A stretch of DNA of 64,000 nt from Actinomycetota bacterium (lineage in GTDB: Bacteria; Actinomycetota; Actinomycetes; Mycobacteriales; Mycobacteriaceae): NCBI GenBank assembly GCA_018268465.1, contig JAFDWN010000005.1, positions 62,001 to 126,000 of the forward strand, written 5' to 3'. The position numbers and the translations under genes were made by a program. Of the stretch, positions 16,083 to 22,906 are shown piece after piece; the first letter of the stretch is position 1; every line of letters starts with the position of its first letter. The notes under the pieces are model-generated. The model ran no database searches. It had not been told where the DNA came from and saw only the letters and a list, made by a program, of their open reading frames with translations.

Positions 16083-16454
16083 TCAATCCGACAGGCTCAG
16101 ATCGCCGGGCTTGAATCCGGCGTCGAGCATGTTGAAGATCTTGCGGGCGATGAAACTGCCACTGCGGTCGATGGATTCGACAGGATCTCCCCCGTCGGCA
16201 TGGGCGATGATCGCCTCGGCATGGGTGGGGTCGATGTCGCTGTAGAACGCCCGCCGGTGTTCGATCAACAAGTTGGGTCCCTGTTCGCAGGCCGCGAAAC
16301 AGATGTAGTCGTTGATCTCGACGTCGGAACCCACATCCGCGGCGACCTGCCGCAGCCGGTCGCGTACCGCTTCGGAGCCACGCATTGTGCAGTCGACATT
16401 GACACAGATGTGGATGATGCGTTCCTCGGAACTCAGGCCGTCATACACGGACAT
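16083..16454 (-). CDS. NuoE-like thioredoxin-fold [2Fe-2S] protein
   Basis: Small ferredoxin of the NuoE class, 123 aa. Four cysteines have the family pattern CX4C (CVNVDC, C17 and C22) and CX3C (CFAAC, C52 and C56) that binds one [2Fe-2S] cluster. The longer upstream frame has another composition and overlaps the coupling-protein gene; the ATG at 16454 (MSVYDGLSSEERIIHICV) is the natural start and overlaps that gene by 14 bp. It is immediately followed by the NuoF-like gene, as in complex I and in NAD-linked hydrogenases and formate dehydrogenases. Here it should carry electrons from the flavoprotein to the diiron hydroxylase. Confidence 0.85.
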   Translation of the reverse strand: MSVYDGLSSEERIIHICVNVDCTMRGSEAVRDRLRQVAADVGSDVEINDYICFAACEQGPNLLIEHRRAFYSDIDPTHAEAIIAHADGGDPVESIDRSGSFIARKIFNMLDAGFKPGDLSLSD

Positions 16455-16758
16455 CGTCTCCGGGATCGTCGGCGTCCCAGGACAACACGACCTGGTCGGC
16501 GTCCCAGCGGGTGAAGTAGCCGCGGTAGGCCGACACGACCTGGTTGAGATCGCGGCTGTCCCAGTCACGGCCGAGGTGATCGGCCACGGTGGTCGCGTGG
16601 ATGACCATCCGGTCCGGGACGTCCAGTAGCACCATCCCGGGTATCTGGACGACAGAGGCGTCGGGGACGTCCTGCAGGACGGCGGCGACGATGGCGTCGC
16701 ACTCCTCACCCGCCATCATCTCGATGCCCACCACCGAGCGCGTGACATGGGAACTCAT
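16441..16758 (-). CDS. MmoB/DmpM-type monooxygenase coupling protein
   Basis: Effector (coupling) protein of a bacterial multicomponent monooxygenase, 105 aa, without cofactor motifs. The pattern VGIEMMAGEECDAIVAAV followed by VQIPGMVLLDVPDRMVIH is typical of MmoB/DmpM/TmoD proteins (family block V-I-E-x-P-x-M-x-x-x-x-A...). Such proteins bind the hydroxylase and tune oxygen and substrate access to the diiron site. It overlaps the beta-subunit gene by 4 bp (ATGA) and the nuoE-like gene by 14 bp, so the hydroxylase, coupling protein and electron carrier are translated together. Confidence 0.87.
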   Translation of the reverse strand: MSSHVTRSVVGIEMMAGEECDAIVAAVLQDVPDASVVQIPGMVLLDVPDRMVIHATTVADHLGRDWDSRDLNQVVSAYRGYFTRWDADQVVLSWDADDPGDDVRV

Positions 16759-17999
16759 GCCGATACCTCCTCGTGGGCACCCACGGCGGGGACCGTGATT
16801 CCGGACTCGGCGAACTGCGCGTGTACCCAGGTCATGGCTTCGCCGACGGGGTCGGCGCCGGCGTCGGCGAAGCCGAGTAACGCGACGGCCGCGGCATGGG
16901 CTCGCGGCAGCAGGTCGGCGGCCCAGCCGCCGATGAGTTCGCGGTTGCGCTCGCCGTGGCGCTCGTCACCGGCCACCAAACGCAGGAACGCAGCGGCACT
17001 TTCGCGGTGACGGATCTTGTCGTCGTCGATGGAACGGCACACGAACGGGGTCAGGCTGTCGCCGGCGGCCAGCGCCCCGGTCGTCAACAGGGCATGGGCC
17101 GCAGCAGTGTGCAGCGGTTCGAAGACGATGTCGGCCATGATGATCGCCTTGCCCCAGTCCAGCGTGGCCATGATCTCTTCGACGATTCGCCGGCACGGCT
17201 GAAACTGTGGGCCCTCCATCCACGCGGGTCCCGGGTCGTCGAACCCGTCGTGGTGTTCGCTGTAGGCCAGTGCCAGGCGTCCGTAGAGCTGGGCGTGACG
17301 CAGTTCGTCGAACATCATGAACGACGTCGCCCCGGCGATCCATGACGACAACGCGAACCGGGTGGTGTGCTGATGGGATACGCATAGGCCCCAGTCGGGA
17401 TACTGCAAGGATCCCAACACATTCCGCAACATGTCCACCCGCTCGGGCGAGACGGCGGCGACCTGGCTGTCGGCGGCGGCGAAGTCGAACGCAGTGGCCA
17501 CGCTGCGGCCGGCGCGCGATTGGCGGGTGGTGTAGGTGCGGTAGTAGAGCTTGTCGGGGCTGCGGTAGGCCTCCCAGTCGGTGCACCGCAGTGCGGTGCT
17601 GTCGTCCGTCCACACCTGATGGGCGGGACGGTCGCCGTCGATGTGGTAAGGCGCGTGCCACTGCAGTAGCCGGGTGGTTTCCTCATATTCGTTGAGCCGG
17701 CGGGTACCGCCGGTCGGGACACGCAGCGCCTCGGCGTCGATCTCCGGCCTGGCCGGGGTTGTCGTGTCGATGTTCGGCTCGCCGACCGCGCGGATGTCGA
17801 CGAGGTCACCGTCGCCGATCCCGAGGTCGGCGAGCTTGGCGGTGCCGAGCACATCGGGCATATCCAGCGTGACGAGACGTCCCTGCGCGGAGCGGGCGGC
17901 GCCGATCCGGCTGAGCAGGTCGGAGACGGTCGGATCGTCGTCGGCGAGCACGAACGCCTCGGGAGCGGCTTCTCCCAAGATCCGTGAGTAGATCAGCAT
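16755..17999 (-). CDS. Diiron monooxygenase beta subunit fused to a TmoB-like domain
   Basis: Hydroxylase beta subunit of a soluble diiron monooxygenase, 414 aa. From about residue 95 it has the ferritin-like beta-subunit fold without iron ligands; the block IMATLDWGKAIIMADIVFEP is typical. The first 72 residues form a separate small domain that starts MLIYSRIL and ends LADLGIGDGDLVDIRAV, much like the end of the ubiquitin-like gamma subunit TmoB of toluene monooxygenases. In known systems gamma is a separate gene, so this is a gamma-beta fusion. ATG 17999 has GGAGA about 7 bp upstream; the upstream extension of the frame lacks any such site. Confidence 0.88.
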   Translation of the reverse strand: MLIYSRILGEAAPEAFVLADDDPTVSDLLSRIGAARSAQGRLVTLDMPDVLGTAKLADLGIGDGDLVDIRAVGEPNIDTTTPARPEIDAEALRVPTGGTRRLNEYEETTRLLQWHAPYHIDGDRPAHQVWTDDSTALRCTDWEAYRSPDKLYYRTYTTRQSRAGRSVATAFDFAAADSQVAAVSPERVDMLRNVLGSLQYPDWGLCVSHQHTTRFALSSWIAGATSFMMFDELRHAQLYGRLALAYSEHHDGFDDPGPAWMEGPQFQPCRRIVEEIMATLDWGKAIIMADIVFEPLHTAAAHALLTTGALAAGDSLTPFVCRSIDDDKIRHRESAAAFLRLVAGDERHGERNRELIGGWAADLLPRAHAAAVALLGFADAGADPVGEAMTWVHAQFAESGITVPAVGAHEEVSA

Positions 18000-18034
18000 T
18001 GGCGAATCTCCCTGTTTACTAGGTTGTTTGCGCG

Positions 18035-19501
18035 TCAGATGGTGGCGGGCACCGGCATCGACGGGAAGTAGCCGGCTGGGGCATGTGTGCCCCCCAGCGG
18101 TTTGCCGTCGGGTGTGATGTTGAGGAACTGCGCCACCCACGACGGGTCCTTGTCGGCCAGCAGCAGCGCCGATGGTTCAGCGGTGCGCACGTATTTGGCC
18201 GATTCCCGTTCGAAGATCCACCGGCAGCCTTCCGAGCAGAACCAGTAGCGCTGCCCGGCGTAGTCGACGGGAAAGGCATTGGCGTTTGCGGGTTCTGGGA
18301 ACGTACACGGGAACTTGCACAGGTCACAGACCATGGGCAAGGTGTCGGCGTCGACGACCGCACCGTCGGCCGCCGCACGCCAGAACGCGGCATGGCTTTC
18401 ACCGAACGCCGGGTACTTGTCGTGCAGCCACGCCAAATCCTCGTCGGTCGGCTGGTGGACGTCGAACCACAGCTGGTCGCGGGTGGTGTAGAGCCCGCGC
18501 CAGATGGTGTGTGATCCGTGTTCGATCTCCTGCAGTGCCTGAGCGAGATGGCGCGGCGGCTGCAGTCCGAACTGAGAGAGTTCGGACACGTAGCCCTCGA
18601 TGAAGTCCTCGAGTACGTAGCGGCGGAAGGCCTCTTTGTACGAGATCGGCTTCTTCTTGGGGAAGTAGTCCAGGACGGGGCTGACGACGGCCAGCAACAG
18701 CCGGTGGCACCGCCAGAACCACTTGTCCATCCACTCCTGAATCAGGGTGAGGTTGGCGTCGCCGAACTGCAGCATCGCCCGTGCGACCGACTGTCCCAGG
18801 GCCATATGCCGAGTCTCGTCGCTCTGGATGGTGAGGTGGGCCTGCCCAAAGCCGAAGTCGCCGTTGGCCACTCCCGCGGCGGGTGCCGCGATGAACAGCA
18901 GGTTGGTGAAAGCCGTCTCGAACACCAGATTGGTCCCGATGATCGCTTCGATCGGGTCCGTGGTGATCAGATCCTCGAAGAATGCGCGGTCGCCCTGGAA
19001 ATACCAGTGCCGTTCGAAGAACATGATGCGGTCCTTGGGAAGCAGAAATCCGCTGTCGTGATGTTTGACGTAGTCCTTGGCCTGGTAGATCGCTTCTTCC
19101 GCGTGACGCCTCTCGTCCATCGCCTGCACCATCGAGGCGATCCGGATCGCCGGCGCCGGCGCGAACCTCGCGACCCTGACATGGCCGCGATAGTTGTAGT
19201 ACTCGCTGTAGGTCAGCGCGGTGTTGAACGACTTCATCGCCTCTACCCAGCGGGCGTCGACCCGTCCGATGTGGCCGAAACGGGCTCCGGCGTCACGCAC
19301 CGCGTGGAATTTGTCTTCCTTCTCGGCCTGGATGCGCACGTAGTCCTCGAAGAGGATCTGGAAGGGGTCGTTGAACTTCTTCCAGTCGGGCATGGTGCAC
19401 GCGGTGCGCCACTCCTCAGGGATGTACGCGTCCTCGCCCACATAGGTGGGATCCCAGTGCAGGGAGTGGGTGAGCCGCTGGTACTGCTCGCGGGACTTCA
19501 T
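18035..19501 (-). CDS. Soluble diiron monooxygenase alpha (hydroxylase) subunit
   Basis: Catalytic subunit of a bacterial multicomponent monooxygenase, 488 aa, counted from the ATG at 19501 (GGAG 7 bp upstream). All iron ligands are present: E100 (YSEYY), E130 and H133 (DERRH), E195 (VFETAF), E229 and H232 (DETRH). The gaps E-E 30, 65 and 34 residues equal those of methane monooxygenase MmoX. A C-terminal YHS-type zinc motif (CDLCKFPC ... FCSEGC, about 412-446) is as in phenol and toluene monooxygenases. It oxidises an organic substrate with O2 and electrons. First gene of a nine-gene operon. The regioselectivity and substrate cannot be read from sequence; the neighbours point to an N-heterocycle. 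Confidence 0.92.
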   Translation of the reverse strand: MKSREQYQRLTHSLHWDPTYVGEDAYIPEEWRTACTMPDWKKFNDPFQILFEDYVRIQAEKEDKFHAVRDAGARFGHIGRVDARWVEAMKSFNTALTYSEYYNYRGHVRVARFAPAPAIRIASMVQAMDERRHAEEAIYQAKDYVKHHDSGFLLPKDRIMFFERHWYFQGDRAFFEDLITTDPIEAIIGTNLVFETAFTNLLFIAAPAAGVANGDFGFGQAHLTIQSDETRHMALGQSVARAMLQFGDANLTLIQEWMDKWFWRCHRLLLAVVSPVLDYFPKKKPISYKEAFRRYVLEDFIEGYVSELSQFGLQPPRHLAQALQEIEHGSHTIWRGLYTTRDQLWFDVHQPTDEDLAWLHDKYPAFGESHAAFWRAAADGAVVDADTLPMVCDLCKFPCTFPEPANANAFPVDYAGQRYWFCSEGCRWIFERESAKYVRTAEPSALLLADKDPSWVAQFLNITPDGKPLGGTHAPAGYFPSMPVPATI

Positions 19502-19539
19502 GACGACTCCAATCGTGTGGTGCTGCCGGCTGCGTGCGT

Positions 19540-19612
19540 CAACCTTCACTATTTTCATGAAGGTTGTCGATATGGATGGACCACTCAAAGGTTGTTGGAA
19601 TTCTTGAAGGTT
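19540..19612. promoter_or_regulatory. TGAAGGTT operator repeats in the divergent promoter region
   Basis: A perfect 9-bp inverted repeat, CAACCTTCA (19540-19548) and TGAAGGTTG (19558-19566) with a 9-nt spacer, is followed by a related half-site CAAAGGTTG (19586-19594) and another exact TGAAGGTT (19605-19612). They lie in the 287-bp gap between the monooxygenase alpha gene and the divergent regulator. This is the natural operator region for the MerR-XRE-cupin protein. A TTGACA hexamer (19636-19641) lies towards the regulator gene, without a clear -10. Confidence 0.55.
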
Positions 19613-19788
19613 AGAGCGCAACTATTACCGCGGTGTTGACAATCGTTTCGATCGCGTTGCAGCGTGACCGGCATGACGGCGCCGGCCAGGGCGCTTCCGA
19701 TAGCGGGCCATCCCGGATGCGACGCGCGGCGTTACGCTCGGTGGGCCGGCCCCAGCCGGGCGCAGGGTGCACGAGGAAGGAACCCGAT

Positions 19789-20712
19789 GTGACGGCCCAC
19801 GTCACGGCCACCGACGGGCATCACGAAGGTCACGTGCCGAGGCGAGCCCACCCTCGGAAGCCCGTGCACGCCGACAGGGATGACGCCGCACGCCCCGCCG
19901 ATGACGGACAGGGGCTGTACATCCAACAGGCCGCCCAACTCGTCGGCGCCACAGCCGTACAACTGCGCGCGTGGGAGCACCAACAACTCATCACGCCCAC
20001 CCGCACCCCCGCGGGATACCGCGTCTACACCATCGCCGATATCGAACGTATGCAACGCATCCAGTCGCTGATGGCCGGTGGAGTCAACGCCGAGGGCGTC
20101 CGGAGAATCATCAACGGCCCCGGCAATTCGGCGGGACTGCCGGTCTCGCTGACCGCGCCCTCGTCGCGGTCGCGCAGCGTCGGCAACACCATCCGGGCTT
20201 TGCGCAAAGAACGCGGCCTGACCCTGCGGGATCTGTCGCGGTCGACGGGTCTGAGCGCCTCCTACATCAGTTCCGTCGAACGCGGTGCGGCTGCCCCGTC
20301 GATCGCGTCCCTGCAGAAGATCGGCGCCGTATTCGACACCAACGTCCTCGGCCTGATGTCAGACGCATACGAGGCGCCCTGCTCACCTCTGGTCCGGGCC
20401 GGCGACCGCCGCGTCCTCGACAGCGACAAAGGCGTGCGGATCGAAGATCTCTCCACGGCGGGGAGCAACCTCGAACCGCTGTTGTTCACCTTCCAGCCCG
20501 GCTGCGGCAGCGACGGCGCCATCTCCCACGAAGGCGAAGAGTTCCTCTACGTCATGTCCGGCCGGCTGTACCTCTGCCTCGATGGCAGTGACGAGTACTA
20601 CCTCGACCCCGGGGACTCCATGAGCTTCCGAAGCGAACGTGCCCACGAATTCGGCAATCCCGGCGACCTGCCGACGGCGGTGCTCTGGATCAACACGCCA
20701 CGGACGTTCTGA
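19789..20712 (+). CDS. MerR-XRE-cupin three-domain transcription regulator
   Basis: Predicted regulator of the divergent monooxygenase operon, 307 aa. Three modules follow a disordered N-terminus: a MerR-type winged helix (about 42-108: LYIQQAAQLVGATAVQLRAW ... GYRVYTIADIERM); an XRE helix-turn-helix (about 132-190: IRALRKERGLTLRDLS ... YISSVERG); and a cupin sensor domain (about 215-305: HEGEEFLYVMSGRL, LDPGDSM). XRE-cupin proteins are common; an added MerR reader is not. GTG 19789 has AGGAAGG 8 bp upstream, which shortens the open frame by 52 codons. The 3' end overlaps the convergent racemase gene by 23 bp. Confidence 0.88.
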   Translation: MTAHVTATDGHHEGHVPRRAHPRKPVHADRDDAARPADDGQGLYIQQAAQLVGATAVQLRAWEHQQLITPTRTPAGYRVYTIADIERMQRIQSLMAGGVNAEGVRRIINGPGNSAGLPVSLTAPSSRSRSVGNTIRALRKERGLTLRDLSRSTGLSASYISSVERGAAAPSIASLQKIGAVFDTNVLGLMSDAYEAPCSPLVRAGDRRVLDSDKGVRIEDLSTAGSNLEPLLFTFQPGCGSDGAISHEGEEFLYVMSGRLYLCLDGSDEYYLDPGDSMSFRSERAHEFGNPGDLPTAVLWINTPRTF

Positions 20713-21850
20713 GACTCCGGACCGCCCCGGCCCCATCGGGAACATACCGGCGCTCGCACCGCCCACGTACCGCGGTGAGGATCTCGTAATCGATGGTGCC
20801 GGCCAGCTGCGCCCAGTCCGCCGCGGTCGGCTCACCATGGGCACCCGAACCGAACAGCACCACCCGCTCCCCCTCCCGGATGTCCAGACCGTGTGAGCCC
20901 AGATCGACGACGAACTGATCCATACACACCCGACCGACGTTGGCGAAGCGGCGTCCACGGCACCAGACCGACAGCCGGTTCGACGCCACGCGCGGCACGC
21001 CGTCGGCATAGCCACAGGCGATCACCGCCACCGTCGTGTCGCGCGGTGCACGCCAAGTGTGATTGTACGAAACACCCTGCCCTGCTGCGATTTTCTTGAC
21101 CTGGGCGATCTCCGCCGTGAGCGTCATCGCGGGAACAAGGCCAAAGTCCCCCAGCTCGGGGACGGGGCTGCGACCGTAGACTGCGATGCCGGCGCGAACG
21201 AGGTCGCGGGAAAGATCGGGACGCGTCAGCGCCGCAGCCGAATTCGAGAGGTGTCGCAGCTGCGGAGCGGCCCCGGCTGACGACAGCTCGGCGACACACT
21301 CGTCGAAGCGGGTGGCCTGGCTCGTGTTCAGGGGATGTGCCGGTTCATCCCCCCGGGCCAGATGGGTCATCGCGGTGCGCAGCACGACCGCCTCCGCCGC
21401 CACGAGGCGGACCAGCGCTTCACGCAACTGCGGCCACTCCCCGGCCGCGGCACCGCTGCGACCCAGGCCGGTGTCGACCTTCACGCCGACCACGGCGGCG
21501 CGACCGAGCGACTCGGCCGCGGCGCTGACCGCCGACAGCTGCCCCAGCGAGGACACCACCACCTCGACGTCCTGACGCACGGCACCGGCGAAATCCGTTG
21601 TCGGCGTGTGTAGCCAGGCCACGATCGGGGCGGTGATGCCACCGGCGCGAAGCGTGAGAGCCTCGTCGACGGTGGCTACACCGATCTCGACGGCACCGGC
21701 CCGCAGCGCCGCCGCCGCGACCGGCGCCGCGCCGTGGCCGTAACCGTCGGCTTTGACGACGGCCATCACCCCGGCACCGGATCGTTGCCGCAGAACACCG
21801 ACGTTGTGGGCGATCGCGCCGAGGTCGACGATCGCCTCGACGGCCGACAT
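20690..21850 (-). CDS. Alanine racemase, probably catabolic
   Basis: PLP-dependent alanine racemase, 386 aa. The PLP lysine sits in AVVKADGYGHGA near the N-terminus, and the second active-site region is seen in RAGIAVYGRSPVPE, QGVSYNHTW and GRVCMDQFVVDLG. It interconverts L- and D-alanine. It follows the transaminase gene by one base, so the two are co-translated. A biosynthetic Alr is expected elsewhere in a mycobacterial genome (alr lies near tsaE/groES), so this copy is probably devoted to the pathway: it would turn the D-alanine made by the (R)-type transaminase into L-alanine. That coupling is inference from gene order. Confidence 0.88.
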   Translation of the reverse strand: MSAVEAIVDLGAIAHNVGVLRQRSGAGVMAVVKADGYGHGAAPVAAAALRAGAVEIGVATVDEALTLRAGGITAPIVAWLHTPTTDFAGAVRQDVEVVVSSLGQLSAVSAAAESLGRAAVVGVKVDTGLGRSGAAAGEWPQLREALVRLVAAEAVVLRTAMTHLARGDEPAHPLNTSQATRFDECVAELSSAGAAPQLRHLSNSAAALTRPDLSRDLVRAGIAVYGRSPVPELGDFGLVPAMTLTAEIAQVKKIAAGQGVSYNHTWRAPRDTTVAVIACGYADGVPRVASNRLSVWCRGRRFANVGRVCMDQFVVDLGSHGLDIREGERVVLFGSGAHGEPTAADWAQLAGTIDYEILTAVRGRCERRYVPDGAGAVRSLRTSVAC

Positions 21851-21851
21851 C

Positions 21852-22868
21852 TCAGTACCTGATGGCTTCGATCAGCGGCGAGGGTTCGTCCATCAGCGCC
21901 CAGAAGCGGTCCCGGATCGCGACCGTCAGGGGCCCGGGCGCCCCGTTGCCGACGGGTTCACCGTCGAGGGTGTTGATCGGCGTCACACCGCCGGCGGTGG
22001 TCACCGCCATCAGCTCATCGGCGTCGTACAGCTCATGGCTGGTGACGTCGCGCAGCGTCGCCTCGACACCCATCGCGTCGGCGATTTCGAAGACGGTCTT
22101 ACGGGTGATGCCCGGCAGCGCATTGCGTGACGGCGAGGCGAGCTTGCCGTCCCTGACGACGACGACGTTGAATCCGGGACCCTCGGCGACACAGTTGTCG
22201 GCATCCATGAGGATCGCGGTGCGGGCGCCACGATCCTTGGCTTCGAAACTCGCCGCGGTGAGATCACCCCACTGGTAGTTCTTGATGGTCGGGTCGACCG
22301 TGTTGCGGCCGGCCCGCCGGACATGGCGCGGCACAATCGCCGTGGTGCCGTAGATCTGCTCGGCGGGCGGGAATGCCCACAGATAGGGGATGGCGTAGAT
22401 GTAGACCTGGTGGGTGAGTTTGGACAAGTCCTTCTCCCCCCTGCGTTTTCCGTATCCGCGCGTGACGGTGAGGTTGACGAACGACTCCCGGAGCTGGGAC
22501 ATCGCCACACAGCGTTTGGTGATGTCGGCCAGTTCCTCCTTGCTCATCCCGGCATCCAGGCGCAGTTTGCGCGCGCCGTCGAGCAGGCGGTCCAGATGGT
22601 CACCGAGTCGGAAGATGTTGCCGTGCCACACATGCGCGACGGTGTAGGTCAGGTCGGAGTGGCCGAACCCGGTGTCGAAAATGGAGATCCGGGCGTCCTG
22701 GGCTGGCAGATACTTCCCCTCGATCCAGGCCACCCCGCCGGCCAACGGGCTCGACGTGTCGAGTTCGTAGTCGCTGTACTGGATCACCGAGCCGGCGGGC
22801 GTGTCCTCACGGATCGCGCCCGGTTCGACGGCGACGAGATTGCTGGTACCCGGTGCCATGGTGGTCAT
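21852..22868 (-). CDS. Class IV (R)-selective amine:pyruvate transaminase
   Basis: Fold-type IV PLP aminotransferase, 338 aa. The sequence follows the (R)-selective omega-transaminases of Arthrobacter and Aspergillus much more closely than branched-chain or D-amino-acid enzymes: QYSDYELDTSSPLAGGVAWI, ARISIFDTGFGHSDLTYTVA, the catalytic lysine in TIKNYQWGDL, and GVTPINTLDGEPVGNGAPGP near the end. These enzymes move the amino group of an (R)-amine to pyruvate, giving a ketone and D-alanine. ATG 22868 with AAAGGA upstream is chosen over an earlier ATG. It lies 38 bp after the APC permease gene and 1 bp before the racemase gene. Confidence 0.85.
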   Translation of the reverse strand: MTTMAPGTSNLVAVEPGAIREDTPAGSVIQYSDYELDTSSPLAGGVAWIEGKYLPAQDARISIFDTGFGHSDLTYTVAHVWHGNIFRLGDHLDRLLDGARKLRLDAGMSKEELADITKRCVAMSQLRESFVNLTVTRGYGKRRGEKDLSKLTHQVYIYAIPYLWAFPPAEQIYGTTAIVPRHVRRAGRNTVDPTIKNYQWGDLTAASFEAKDRGARTAILMDADNCVAEGPGFNVVVVRDGKLASPSRNALPGITRKTVFEIADAMGVEATLRDVTSHELYDADELMAVTTAGGVTPINTLDGEPVGNGAPGPLTVAIRDRFWALMDEPSPLIEAIRY

Positions 22869-22906
22869 GTCACATCCTTTCGGGAGACGTTGTGAATATC
22901 CGAGAT

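Noticed and set aside
14845-16454. NuoE/NuoF-like genes as part of a complex I operon
   Set aside because: No other nuo subunit is near, and both genes overlap or abut monooxygenase genes, so they belong to that system.
21852-22868. Class IV transaminase as IlvE or D-amino-acid transaminase
   Set aside because: The order and wording of the motifs (YSDYELD...PLAGG, IKNYQWGDL) follow the (R)-selective amine transaminases; the racemase link also fits D-alanine formation.
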